From: Chitinophagaceae bacterium
Lineage (GTDB): Bacteria; Bacteroidota; Bacteroidia; Chitinophagales; Chitinophagaceae
DNA: 64,000 nucleotides
Assembly (NCBI GenBank): GCA_004028795.1
Contig: SAIW01000021.1
Location: forward strand, 19,283-83,282
Reading direction: 5' to 3'
The position numbers and the translations under genes are program-made. Positions 41,433 through 49,955 of the stretch are shown here, in pieces; position 1 is the first letter of the stretch, and each line of letters begins with the position of its first letter. A model generated the notes under the pieces. It searched no databases and was not told the origin of the DNA. It saw only the letters and a list, made by a program, of their open reading frames with translations.

Positions 41433-42332
41433 TTAAGTATGTTGATCTTCTTCTGCAACAGCGGAAGCATTTTCTCTAAGCTGCCTTGTTGTTTTAGAAC
41501 TGCCGTCATGGCTCCAGCCTGGAGGATTAAATAAATATTGAAAAAAGTGCTTAACACCATTGGGTTTGCGTAAATCTTTGGCAAGATTTATCCACTCATA
41601 AAAAGCAACTTTTACGGGATTGAATGTTTTTACATTCCTTGTTAATCCATACTTAGGAGTAAATATTTCGGGTTGAAATGTGCCGAACATTCTATCCCAT
41701 ATAATTAAAATACCTGCATGGTTTTTATCGAGGTATAATAAATCACTTCCGTGATGCACTCTGTGATGCGATGGTGTATTAAAGAAAAATTCAAACCATT
41801 TAGGCATTTTATCAATAGCTTCTGTATGTATCCAGAATTGATATAGCAGGCTTACAGACTGCATTAGCATTATCATAGCCGGATGAAAACCTATTAATGG
41901 CATCCAACTCCAGAATAAAAATGCTCCGGTTAAATTACCTGTCCATGTTTGTCTTAAAGCAGCAGCCAGATTATATTTTTCAGAAGAATGATGTACAACA
42001 TGGCTTGCCCAAAACCATCTTATATTATGTGCGGTTCTGTGAAAACAGTAATAACTGAAATCGTCAGCAAAAAAACATAAAACCCAGCCCCACCAGGCAT
42101 TGTATGGTATGGTAAAAAATCTGAAAGTATAAATCCAGGAAAAAAATACAAGTATAAATCCCTTAGTAAGAATGCCGATAAATAAATTGCCCAAACCTAA
42201 GCTGATACTTGTTGCTGCATCTTTTACTTCATACAATTCACGCTGAAGTTTTATTGCGTAAATAACTTCAACAACAATTAAAATAATGAAACCCGGAACA
42301 GCATGAACCAATATATTGGGAAATTCAGGCAT
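41433..42332 (-). CDS. Sterol desaturase / fatty acid hydroxylase family protein
   Basis: A 299-aa integral membrane di-iron enzyme. The His boxes are visible: HRTAH (in DFSYYCFHRTAHNIRWFWASH), HVVHHSSE and HRVHHGSD. At least four membrane segments flank them. Members of this family hydroxylate or desaturate sterols, alkyl lipids or carotenoids. Bacteroidota do not make sterols as a rule, so a lipid or carotenoid-like substrate is more likely, but I cannot tell. It is followed on the minus strand by the DUF4337-like gene (78 bp). Confidence 0.88.
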   Translation of the reverse strand: MPEFPNILVHAVPGFIILIVVEVIYAIKLQRELYEVKDAATSISLGLGNLFIGILTKGFILVFFSWIYTFRFFTIPYNAWWGWVLCFFADDFSYYCFHRTAHNIRWFWASHVVHHSSEKYNLAAALRQTWTGNLTGAFLFWSWMPLIGFHPAMIMLMQSVSLLYQFWIHTEAIDKMPKWFEFFFNTPSHHRVHHGSDLLYLDKNHAGILIIWDRMFGTFQPEIFTPKYGLTRNVKTFNPVKVAFYEWINLAKDLRKPNGVKHFFQYLFNPPGWSHDGSSKTTRQLRENASAVAEEDQHT

Positions 42333-42409
42333 AGCAAAACATTTGCCTTAAAAATACGAATAGTTTTCTAAGGCAATGCTTATATATCTCAGGTTAACAA
42401 AAAGACTTT

Positions 42410-42670
42410 TTATTCAGCACATTGAAGGTTGCAGCCGTCTGTAGAACCTGCAATAGCTTCAGTTTCATAGCCGCTGCCCATTTCAGCAAAGAAAAATTGT
42501 TTAGTGTAGAAGTGATGAATGTACAACTGGTTACCCTTACAGCATGTATAATCCATACCGGGTTTAAAACTTTTACCAAACATTTTAAAATTGGGAACTA
42601 AGGTTGTAGCAGTAATAACAGTTATTGATACAAAAACAATAACTAAATTTAATTTAACTCGGTTAAACAT
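42410..42670 (-). CDS. Small Cys-rich membrane-anchored protein, paralogue 1
   Basis: An 86-aa protein with an N-terminal membrane segment (about 7-25, LNLVIVFVSITVITATTLV) and a short extracytoplasmic domain with four Cys: YTCCK...GCNLQC. The domain aligns with the neighbouring paralogue at 42761-43057: MFGKS-K-DYTCCK-QLY-H-YT--FF and GCN-xxC. It has an excellent own promoter (TTG-N19-TACTTTTG at 42735-42706). I do not recognise the family. The four conserved Cys could form disulfides or bind a metal in the periplasm. The role is unknown. Confidence 0.72.
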   Translation of the reverse strand: MFNRVKLNLVIVFVSITVITATTLVPNFKMFGKSFKPGMDYTCCKGNQLYIHHFYTKQFFFAEMGSGYETEAIAGSTDGCNLQCAE

Positions 42671-42705
42671 AGAACTTTTGGATTTAGGATTTTAAATTTT
42701 CGGTG

Positions 42706-42735
42706 CAAAAGTAGTTTTTTTACTACAGCATGCAA
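42706..42735 (-). promoter_or_regulatory. Promoter of Cys-rich paralogue 1
   Basis: On the minus strand TTG (42735-42733), a 19-nt spacer and TACTTTTG (42713-42706) fit the Bacteroidota consensus. The ATG is 36 nt further on. Confidence 0.7.
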
Positions 42736-42760
42736 GTTTTTTTGCAGTTTTTTTTAAAAA

Positions 42761-43057
42761 TTAATTCGTATCGGGGCAATTTATGTTACAACCACCGGCA
42801 GAAGGTTTGCCTATTAATTCTTTTTTAAAGCCTGTTTTAATCTTAATCCAGAAAAAAAACTCTGTGTAATAATGGTAGGTATATAACTGTCCGTCTTTAC
42901 AGCAGGTATAATCGTTATAAGATTTATAAGATTTGCCAAACATATTGGTGTAAGGAGAAGCTACAATAGCAATAACCAGAAACGAAGCAATAACTATAAT
43001 AAGTTTATTGTTCTTAGCGGTATGTTTGGGTTGATACGCCACAAACAAATGTAACAT
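42761..43057 (-). CDS. Small Cys-rich membrane-anchored protein, paralogue 2
   Basis: A 98-aa protein with one membrane segment (about 18-35, KLIIVIASFLVIAIVAS) and the same Cys-containing domain as the neighbour: MFGKSYKSYNDYTCCKDGQL, then YTEFFFWIKIKTGFKKELIG and GCNINC. The exact start is uncertain: a TACATTTG promoter-like box lies inside the first codons after the ATG at 43057, so translation may start at a later GTG or TTG before the membrane segment. The two genes are tandem with separate promoters, indicating a gene duplication kept as two units. I do not recognise a named family. Confidence 0.68.
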   Translation of the reverse strand: MLHLFVAYQPKHTAKNNKLIIVIASFLVIAIVASPYTNMFGKSYKSYNDYTCCKDGQLYTYHYYTEFFFWIKIKTGFKKELIGKPSAGGCNINCPDTN

Positions 43058-43072
43058 AAAACTCTGCTTAAT

Positions 43073-43107
43073 AAAAAATCCCTTCTCTTTGGAAGGGATT
43101 TTTTATT
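43073..43107 (-). terminator. Terminator downstream of hppA
   Basis: A 13-bp perfect stem (AAAAAATCCCTTC, 43073-43085; GAAGGGATTTTTT, 43092-43104) with a 6-nt loop. It lies about 90 nt past the hppA stop on the minus strand and just ahead of Cys-rich paralogue 2. Confidence 0.85.
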
Positions 43108-43152
43108 TTATGAAGTCAGCTTAAGAATAAGTAGCAACAATTGTTACTTCGC

Positions 43153-43170
43153 ATCCCGATGTTTCGGGAT
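43153..43170. repeat. Small palindromic repeat ATCCCGA-TGTT-TCGGGAT
   Basis: A perfect 7-bp inverted repeat between the hppA stop and its terminator. It resembles a known small palindrome class of Bacteroidota genomes. Confidence 0.6.
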
Positions 43171-43191
43171 ACGTTCTTTTCACTAAGCAGC

Positions 43192-45417
43192 TTATTTAAG
43201 TGTTACGATATTTGGCTTAGTATTAATATTAGCTTTTGTAATTGTAATTTCAACTTTCTTTTCAACTTTAGCTGCTGCAGTACAGTCTTTATGCAGTTGA
43301 GCCAAAGTAGGAGCCACTACCAAAGAAACAATCGACATTAATTTAATTAAAATATTCATTGAGGGACCGGATGTATCTTTAAAAGGATCTCCAACTGTAT
43401 CGCCCGTTACAGAAGCTTTATGAGGGTCGGATTTTTTATAGTGAATCTCACCATTTATTTCAACTCCTTTTTCAAAAGATTTTTTAGCATTATCCCATGC
43501 ACCTCCTGCATTGTTTTGAAACATTCCCATTAATACACCGCTTACAGTTGCACCTGCTAAAAATCCACCTAAGGCCTCAGGGCCTAACAAAAAGCCGATA
43601 ATTAATGGAGAAATAATTGCAATGGCACCGGGCAGCATCATTTTTTTAATAGAAGCATCAGTAGAAATGGCAACGCATTTATCATATTCAGGTTTGCCTG
43701 TACCTTCCATAATACCCGGTATATTTTTAAATTGGCGACGAACTTCTTCCACCATTGCCATTGCAGCTTGACCAACTGCACGTATTGCCAATGAAGAAAA
43801 TATAAACGGAACCATTGCACCAACAAATAAACACGCCAATACTTTCGCTTTATAAATGTCAATACCTGCCATCGCATAACCATTGTTATTAACTACACCA
43901 ACATAAGCTGCAAATAAAGCCAACGCCGTTAATGCAGCAGAAGCAATAGCAAAACCTTTACCGGTTGCAGCAGTTGTGTTTCCTACAGCATCTAATACAT
44001 CAGTTTTTTCACGCACTTCTCCGGGCAATTCACTCATTTCGGCAATACCACCTGCATTATCTGCAATCGGTCCGAAAGCATCAATAGCCAATTGCATAGC
44101 TGTTGTAGCCATCATACCTGCAGCAGCAATTGCCACACCATATAAACCAGCACATGCAAAACTTCCCCAAATACCTCCTGCTAAAACAATAATCGGTAAT
44201 AATGTACTTTCCATACCAACAGCTAAACCACCAATTACATTGGTTGCGTGGCCAGTACCGGATTGACGGATAATTGAAAGCACGGGGCGTTTACCCATTG
44301 CAGTATAATATTCGGTAATAATACTCATTAATGTTCCTACTATTAAACCAACGGCAATTGCACCTAACACTCCATTATTGGTGAATGTTTGACCACGTAA
44401 TTCCATCGTTTCAGGAAGAATATATTTCACTAAACCAACACAAGCCAAAGCAGTTAAAACAATTGAACCCCAGTTACCCATGTTCAATGCTTTCTGAACA
44501 TTACCTGTATTAATTCCGGCAGCATCACTTACACGAACAAACAATGTTCCTATAATAGAGAAGATAATACCCACACCGGCAATTAGCATTGGTAAAAGAA
44601 TAGGGGCGTATCCACCGAAATTGTCAATTGATTTTGTTTCTTGTCCTAACACCATAGTAGCTAAAACAGTTGCTACATAAGAACCGAAAAGGTCTGCACC
44701 CATACCTGCCACATCACCTACATTATCACCCACATTATCTGCAATAGTTGCAGGGTTACGTGGATCATCTTCAGGAATGCCGGCTTCAACCTTACCAACT
44801 AAATCAGCACCTACATCGGCAGCTTTAGTGTAAATGCCGCCGCCTACACGGGCAAACAGTGCAATCGATTCCGCACCTAAAGAAAAGCCGGTTAATACTT
44901 CGATAGTTTTAACCATTTCAGCACTATCAACAGAAGCAGGAGCGAAATATGCTTTAAATATTAAGAATAAACCACCTAAGCCCAAAACTGCTAAACCTGC
45001 AACACCCAAGCCCATTACAGAACCACCTGTAAAAGAAACTTTTAGTGCTTGCGATAGGCTTGTACGTGCAGCATTAGCAGTACGTACGTTTGCTTTGGTA
45101 GCTATTTTCATTCCGATTAAACCTGCAACAGCACTACTTACTGCACCAATAACAAATGATACAGCAATCGTCCAGTCTGAATTTGGATTTCTGCTTGCCA
45201 TAAAGCCCAAAAGCAAAGCAACAACAACAACAAAATATCCTAAAATTTTCCATTCGGCTTTAAGAAAAGCCATAGCACCTTCGGCAATGTAAGTGCTGAT
45301 TTCTTTCATACGGCTGTTACCGGCATCTTGCTTGGCAACCCAGTTAAATTTTATTAGGGTGTAAAGAAGACCAATAATGCCCATCGCAGGAACTGCATAA
45401 AAAAGGTAATTGTTCAT
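43192..45417 (-). CDS. hppA: Membrane-bound K+-dependent pyrophosphatase (ion pump)
   Basis: Couples hydrolysis of pyrophosphate to H+ or Na+ pumping across the inner membrane. The protein has about 16 membrane segments (741 aa). The catalytic loop [46 protein letters not shown] (split here for reading) has all Asp/Lys residues. The motif [10 protein letters not shown] has Ala where K+-independent enzymes carry Lys, so it belongs to the K+-dependent class. Whether the pump is H+ or Na+ cannot be decided from the sequence alone. The ATG at 45417 is the start; an upstream TTG is less likely. A TATATTTG -7 box lies at 45459-45452 on the minus strand. Confidence 0.95.
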   Translation of the reverse strand: MNNYLFYAVPAMGIIGLLYTLIKFNWVAKQDAGNSRMKEISTYIAEGAMAFLKAEWKILGYFVVVVALLLGFMASRNPNSDWTIAVSFVIGAVSSAVAGLIGMKIATKANVRTANAARTSLSQALKVSFTGGSVMGLGVAGLAVLGLGGLFLIFKAYFAPASVDSAEMVKTIEVLTGFSLGAESIALFARVGGGIYTKAADVGADLVGKVEAGIPEDDPRNPATIADNVGDNVGDVAGMGADLFGSYVATVLATMVLGQETKSIDNFGGYAPILLPMLIAGVGIIFSIIGTLFVRVSDAAGINTGNVQKALNMGNWGSIVLTALACVGLVKYILPETMELRGQTFTNNGVLGAIAVGLIVGTLMSIITEYYTAMGKRPVLSIIRQSGTGHATNVIGGLAVGMESTLLPIIVLAGGIWGSFACAGLYGVAIAAAGMMATTAMQLAIDAFGPIADNAGGIAEMSELPGEVREKTDVLDAVGNTTAATGKGFAIASAALTALALFAAYVGVVNNNGYAMAGIDIYKAKVLACLFVGAMVPFIFSSLAIRAVGQAAMAMVEEVRRQFKNIPGIMEGTGKPEYDKCVAISTDASIKKMMLPGAIAIISPLIIGFLLGPEALGGFLAGATVSGVLMGMFQNNAGGAWDNAKKSFEKGVEINGEIHYKKSDPHKASVTGDTVGDPFKDTSGPSMNILIKLMSIVSLVVAPTLAQLHKDCTAAAKVEKKVEITITKANINTKPNIVTLK

Positions 45418-45451
45418 AAGCAATTTTATTTGTGGTTTTTTATAGGGATGA

Positions 45452-45459
45452 CAAATATA
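45452..45459 (-). promoter_or_regulatory. Candidate -7 box of hppA
   Basis: TATATTTG on the minus strand matches TAnnTTTG; the nearest TTG is 22 nt upstream, slightly longer than usual. The ATG is 35 nt downstream. Confidence 0.5.
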
Positions 45460-45509
45460 GGGGGCAAACTAAATATGTGAACAAAATCTGAAAGTTTTTA
45501 AAAACAATG

Positions 45510-46730
45510 TTATTCGGCCAATTGTGTGGTATCGCTTCTGCCTGTAAAAACAGAACTTAACTGTCCAGCTCTGTAAACGTTTGCATTGAGTTTATTACCC
45601 AAAATAATTACAGTAGCAGTATCATGTATCAATCGTTTAAAAACGGTATTGCTGCCATGCCATTTACCATTGTGATAAATAATAGTCGGCTCCGGCGGGT
45701 TGCTGAATAAATGCCAACCTAAACCATAGTAATGGCCTAATCTTCTTTCATAGGCATAAGGCTGTATAGCCAAATTATAAGTAAATGCACTAACGAATTT
45801 ATTTTCATACAATGCTTTATCCCAAGCTAATAAATCTCTAACTGTACTGTATACATTTTTATCGCCGTAAACCGCATCTAACTTATCCATTTGCCAGGGA
45901 GTATTGCCACGATAGGTTGGAACATAATTGGCAGAATCTTTTATGCTGAAAACGAATGTGTTCATCATTCCTAACGGAACAAAAACACTGTCCCGCATAT
46001 ATTGAGGGAACGGTTGTTCAGTAATGCTTTCAACAATTAAAGCCAGTATTGCAAAGTTCGTATTGCAATAATTAAATACTCTATCAGGCAAGGCTTGTAT
46101 CGGCGGATGTTTGGCAACCAGATATTCATACAATGTTTGGTTGGTAAGCATTCTGGTTATTTCAGGCTTTCTTTTTATATACCTTTTCTTAGTAATAATT
46201 TTTCCTTTTTTATTTTTTACCTGATAGGTCTCAACAGAAACATTATCAATAAAATTCAGATAATTGGGCAAACCGCTTCGGTGTGTAAGTAACAGTTTAA
46301 TAGTTATTCCGTTGTAAGGAAACTCAGGTAAATATTTCTGTACATTATCATTCAAATCAAGCCTACCTTGTTCCATCAATTTTAAAACAGTCATACCCGT
46401 GAATGTTTTAGAAATTGATGCTAAGTGAAAAGGTGTTTCAGCAGTTATAGCTTCTTTTGTTTTGAAGTTGATGTAACCATGATAATCTTCAAAAACAATC
46501 TCACCGTTTTTAACTAATAAAACAGCTCCGTTAAATCCTTTCTGCAATAACATTTTATTATAAAGCGGCTGAATAGCATTGTTATAACTTAACTTTTCAT
46601 TTTCGCTCAAAGCCCTGAACTGAAAATCTTTATTGGGTTTGGAAAGGTTATTGGTTGCTGTTTTATCCTGCTGAGAATGGCATGAACAAAATGGAAATAT
46701 TATAAGAATGAATATTAGAGTTCTAAGCAT
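45510..46730 (-). CDS. Serine hydrolase, beta-lactamase/CubicO family
   Basis: A 406-aa exported protein with a signal or lipobox region (MLRTLIFILIIFPFCSCHSQQ; FCSC gives a plausible lipoprotein Cys). The penicillin-binding fold is evident: SxxK in LASISKTFTGMTVL, YxN in VFNYCNTNFAIL, and the third-motif region YHNGKWHGSNT (HxG). Such proteins are typically DD-peptidases, esterases or amidases rather than true beta-lactamases. The substrate is unknown. It is divergent from serA. Confidence 0.85.
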   Translation of the reverse strand: MLRTLIFILIIFPFCSCHSQQDKTATNNLSKPNKDFQFRALSENEKLSYNNAIQPLYNKMLLQKGFNGAVLLVKNGEIVFEDYHGYINFKTKEAITAETPFHLASISKTFTGMTVLKLMEQGRLDLNDNVQKYLPEFPYNGITIKLLLTHRSGLPNYLNFIDNVSVETYQVKNKKGKIITKKRYIKRKPEITRMLTNQTLYEYLVAKHPPIQALPDRVFNYCNTNFAILALIVESITEQPFPQYMRDSVFVPLGMMNTFVFSIKDSANYVPTYRGNTPWQMDKLDAVYGDKNVYSTVRDLLAWDKALYENKFVSAFTYNLAIQPYAYERRLGHYYGLGWHLFSNPPEPTIIYHNGKWHGSNTVFKRLIHDTATVIILGNKLNANVYRAGQLSSVFTGRSDTTQLAE

Positions 46731-46858
46731 TAATGTTAAGTCTATAGCGGTTTGGAAAGCAGCAAATATAAAGGCATAATATGTTGTAAGTACACTCTAC
46801 TAAATTGGTGGAAAATTAGTTTGTGGATAATAAAATAAATTACAAGTATTTTCGCAGC

Positions 46859-48091
46859 ATGAGCAGTACAACAAGTTACCCCAAAGAAAAAATAAACATT
46901 CTTTTTTTAGAAAACATCAGCGATAAAGCAGTTCAGCATTTTAAACAAAACGGTTATGTAAACGTAAAAAAATTAAACGGAGCTTTAAGTGAAGATGAAT
47001 TGATAAATGCTGTTAAAGATGTGCATTTGTTGGGCATTCGCTCAAAAACACAAATCACTTCAAAAATTTTAGATGCTGCACAAAAATTACAGGCAATAGG
47101 TTGTTTTTGTATAGGTGTAAATCAGGTTGATTTAAAAGCAGCAACCAAAAAAGGAATTACTGTTTTTAATGCACCATACAGTAATACCAGAAGTGTGGCA
47201 GAATTGGTAATCGGTTTATCCATCATGTTAATAAGAAGAATACCTGATAAAAACATTGCAGCACATAACGGCATCTGGTTAAAAGAAGCCAAAGGCAGTT
47301 TTGAACTGCGTGGAAAAACATTGGGTATTATCGGTTATGGAAATATAGGCTCGCAAGTGAGTGTATTGGCAGAAGCAATGGGTATGAAGGTGTTGTTTTA
47401 TGATACGGAAACCAAACTGCCCTTAGGAAATGCCATAGCAGCCAAGAGTTTGAAAGAAGTAGTGAGCAAAGCAGATATTATAACACTGCATGTTCCTGAA
47501 ACTGCACAAACAAAAAATTTAATTAATAAAAACGTAATTAAAAGCTTTAAAGAAGGCAGCATATTAATAAACTATGCCAGAGGCGAAGTGGTTGACTTAG
47601 ATGCTTTGGCAAAAGCCTTGCAAAGCGGTCAATTAAACGGAGCTGCCATTGATGTGTTTCCCTGGGAACCTGAAAAAAACGGAGATAGTTTTACCACACC
47701 ATTACAAGGTTTAAAAAATGTAATTCTTACACCACATATTGGCGGCAGCACAGAAGAAGCACAACAAAATATTGGTGAAGATGTAAGTATTAAATTATTT
47801 AATTATTTGGAAAGAGGTATTACTAATGGTTCTCATACAGTACCTGCAATCGGCTTACCACCCGTTGAAGGTGCACACAGAATTTTGCATATTCATAAAA
47901 ATGTTCCGGGCGTTTTAAGTGCTATCAATACTTCTTTATCATCTCATAACATAAACATTGTGGGGCAATACTTAAAAACCAATGATGAAATAGGATATGT
48001 AGTTTTAGATGTTGATAAAAAATTATCTAAACAAGCCCTTGAATTGTTAAAACAGGTAAAAGAAACTATTAAAGTAAGAATGTTGTATTAA
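46859..48091 (+). CDS. serA: D-3-phosphoglycerate dehydrogenase with ACT domain
   Basis: Oxidises 3-phosphoglycerate in the first step of serine synthesis. The start is set at the ATG at 46859 (MSSTTSYPKEKINILFLENIS), which matches the N-terminus of E. coli SerA; the frame is open to a GTG 36 bp upstream but without support. The NAD-binding motif is GKTLGIIGYGNIGSQVSVLA, catalytic residues lie in INYARGEVVDLDAL and LTPHIGGSTEEAQQNIG (His), and the C-terminal ACT domain (VPGVLSAINTSLSSHNINIVGQYLKTNDEIGYVVLDVD) gives serine feedback control. Length and order match the short ACT form. Confidence 0.95.
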   Translation: MSSTTSYPKEKINILFLENISDKAVQHFKQNGYVNVKKLNGALSEDELINAVKDVHLLGIRSKTQITSKILDAAQKLQAIGCFCIGVNQVDLKAATKKGITVFNAPYSNTRSVAELVIGLSIMLIRRIPDKNIAAHNGIWLKEAKGSFELRGKTLGIIGYGNIGSQVSVLAEAMGMKVLFYDTETKLPLGNAIAAKSLKEVVSKADIITLHVPETAQTKNLINKNVIKSFKEGSILINYARGEVVDLDALAKALQSGQLNGAAIDVFPWEPEKNGDSFTTPLQGLKNVILTPHIGGSTEEAQQNIGEDVSIKLFNYLERGITNGSHTVPAIGLPPVEGAHRILHIHKNVPGVLSAINTSLSSHNINIVGQYLKTNDEIGYVVLDVDKKLSKQALELLKQVKETIKVRMLY

Positions 48092-48113
48092 GTTTATTAA
48101 AAACTTAGCTGCC

Positions 48114-49286
48114 TTGAAACCTCTTGTAACTCTTGTTCTGCTTTTAAATTGTATATTTTCTGCTGCACAAAATATAACAGTGCAGGGAACTGTTGTTGAT
48201 GAAGCTACCGCTCTGCCATTGCCCGGTGCAGTGGTATTTATTAATCAAACAACAAAAGGGCAAAAAACAGATAGTTCGGGTTTCTTTTCCATTACAGATG
48301 TCAATGAAAAGCAATTTGAACTTGTTGCTTATGCAGAGCATTACGAGCCACTGGTTTTTTCTTTTACGAAAGAACAACTTAATAAGCGTATTAAATTTCA
48401 ACTGCATAAGCTTAATAAAGTTGTTGAGAAAGCAGAAACAATATCGGCCGATAAAAAACTATTGTGGCAACAGATTTTTTCAACAGGTTTTTTGGGTACC
48501 AGCACCAATGCAGATGAATGCTTTATAAGTAATTTTTCCTCTTTAGTTTTTAAGATTGATTCTGCTACCAATTACATAAGCGTTATTGCTAATGAGCCCT
48601 TACAGATATTTAATGAGTCATTGGGTTATTACGTTACCTGTTATTTGAGAGAGTGTAATCTAAATGAAAAGCAAGGCATTATAGATTTGGAATATTACAC
48701 CTTGTTTAAACCTTTAACTACCAAAAGAACAGAGTTATTATTGAAATGGGATACCAGAAGAAAAGATACTTATGACGGTTCGTTAATGCAGTTTATGCGT
48801 TCTTTTTATAACGGCACTGTAAACAATATAGGTTATCAAATAAAAAAAACTACCCGTTATTATGAAGATTTATCACCCGCTTTATATGCTGATGCTTTGA
48901 AAATAAAAGGAGCTTTTGTAAGCACTGAATATGCTTTAACAGATAATAAAAAGTATGCAAAGAGAAATTTTGTTGAATTAGTTGAGAAAACAGCACCGCA
49001 ACTTAGTGATATTAGGTTTAGCGATACCGCTGCAAAAGCTATTATATTTTCCGGTAATGCGAGATATCAAATTGAATATATAAGTAATTACAATAGAAAC
49101 TATTATTACAATTCTCCTATTAAACTGAATGCGTTAAGTGTTGTATCTGATATTGCTTTTAAAGAAAATTTATTAATATTTTCTTCAGGAAGGTTTTTTG
49201 ATGCGGATAAAGTAATCGTTCAAGGTTACTGGCATATATTAAAATTGGCAGATACTTTACCATTTGATTACCTGGAAACAAAGTAA
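48114..49286 (+). CDS. Secreted CarboxypepD_reg-like domain protein
   Basis: A 390-aa exported protein. It has a signal peptide (about 1-18, PLVTLVLLLNCIFSAAQ), then a carboxypeptidase regulatory-like domain at about 21-95 (ITVQGTVVDEATALPLPGAVVFI..TTKGQKTDSSGFFSI). The rest is unrecognised beta-rich sequence. Such proteins are abundant in Bacteroidota and lack a known function when not joined to a TonB receptor. The start is TTG at 48114, 22 bp after the serA stop; no ATG precedes the signal peptide. It may be co-transcribed with serA. Confidence 0.75.
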   Translation: MKPLVTLVLLLNCIFSAAQNITVQGTVVDEATALPLPGAVVFINQTTKGQKTDSSGFFSITDVNEKQFELVAYAEHYEPLVFSFTKEQLNKRIKFQLHKLNKVVEKAETISADKKLLWQQIFSTGFLGTSTNADECFISNFSSLVFKIDSATNYISVIANEPLQIFNESLGYYVTCYLRECNLNEKQGIIDLEYYTLFKPLTTKRTELLLKWDTRRKDTYDGSLMQFMRSFYNGTVNNIGYQIKKTTRYYEDLSPALYADALKIKGAFVSTEYALTDNKKYAKRNFVELVEKTAPQLSDIRFSDTAAKAIIFSGNARYQIEYISNYNRNYYYNSPIKLNALSVVSDIAFKENLLIFSSGRFFDADKVIVQGYWHILKLADTLPFDYLETK

Positions 49287-49288
49287 CA

Positions 49289-49798
49289 TTACAACTTACT
49301 CAAAATCTTTTTACCCCTGCTTTTAAAAGCTGCTGTTTCATTATTCATTCTTTCTTCAATAATTAATTTCAGTTCAGGTTTTATATCAGGGTAAATGTTA
49401 CTTAAATTAAATAAAGTAGTTAAAGAAAATGCTTTAATAGCTGCAGGTGTTACAGGGTTTTCAATAAAAGTAAAGCAACTGTTCATTACTTCTCCGTGAA
49501 ATTGTTCAGGTATATTAATCTCCTGCAAAACCCTTACTGCATTGCGTTTTACAGCATCATGCACATTTGGCTTGTTCAGCATTTCAACTAAATCTTTTAC
49601 AAAAGGCATTATCATTTCAGGTTTAGTTCTTGCAGCCCAGCTAACACTCCATGCTGCTCTTTGTGCCAATCTGTAATCTTCACTTTTATAACATTCAATC
49701 AATACTTTAAAATACTTAGAATTACTGCAGGCATACTTTGCAATCAACAAAGCATGTTCTTTTGAATGTTCTTTCAGTATTTCTGCTTTAATATTCAT
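49289..49798 (-). CDS. HEAT-like alpha-helical repeat protein
   Basis: A 169-aa protein made of paired helices resembling HEAT repeats (for example YRLAQRAAWSVSWAARTKPEMIMPFVKDLVEMLNK; VKRNAVRVLQEINIPEQFHGEVMNSCFTFIEN; AIKAFSLTTLFNLSNIYPDIKPELKLIIEERM). It has no signal peptide. Such proteins usually act as binding scaffolds. The function is unknown. It is convergent with the CarboxypepD_reg-like gene (2 bp between stops) and divergent from the formylglycine-enzyme gene. Confidence 0.72.
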   Translation of the reverse strand: MNIKAEILKEHSKEHALLIAKYACSNSKYFKVLIECYKSEDYRLAQRAAWSVSWAARTKPEMIMPFVKDLVEMLNKPNVHDAVKRNAVRVLQEINIPEQFHGEVMNSCFTFIENPVTPAAIKAFSLTTLFNLSNIYPDIKPELKLIIEERMNNETAAFKSRGKKILSKL

Positions 49799-49832
49799 TT
49801 TATATTATCAACAGTTGTACAACAATCAGCTG

Positions 49833-49894
49833 CTGTTGTCCAAAGGACTCCTTTGGAGCGTCGCACCTGCCTACCGGCAGGCTGGCTCTTGTAC
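49833..49894 (+). repeat. Family A repeat copy carrying two inserted 20-bp palindromes
   Basis: CTGTTG, then TCCAAAGGACTCCTTTGGAG (20 bp), then CGTCGCAC, then CTGCCTACCGGCAGGCTGGC (20 bp), then TCTTGTAC. Deleting the two 20-bp palindromes restores exactly the core of the uninterrupted copy at 57438-57464. The copy at the window start has the first palindrome at the same site but not the second. Confidence 0.85.
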
Positions 49895-49955
49895 ATTTTA
49901 ACAATAGGCAGCAATACTTTTTTCAGTTAATCATATTACATTTATCATACAAATT

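Noticed and set aside
45510..46730. True beta-lactamase (resistance gene)
   Set aside because: SxxK and YxN occur but the layout is that of CubicO/esterase-type serine hydrolases, which seldom confer resistance.
48144..48528. Open frames overlapping the start of the CarboxypepD_reg-like gene on both strands
   Set aside because: They overlap a well-supported signal peptide and domain in another frame and have no protein-like features of their own.
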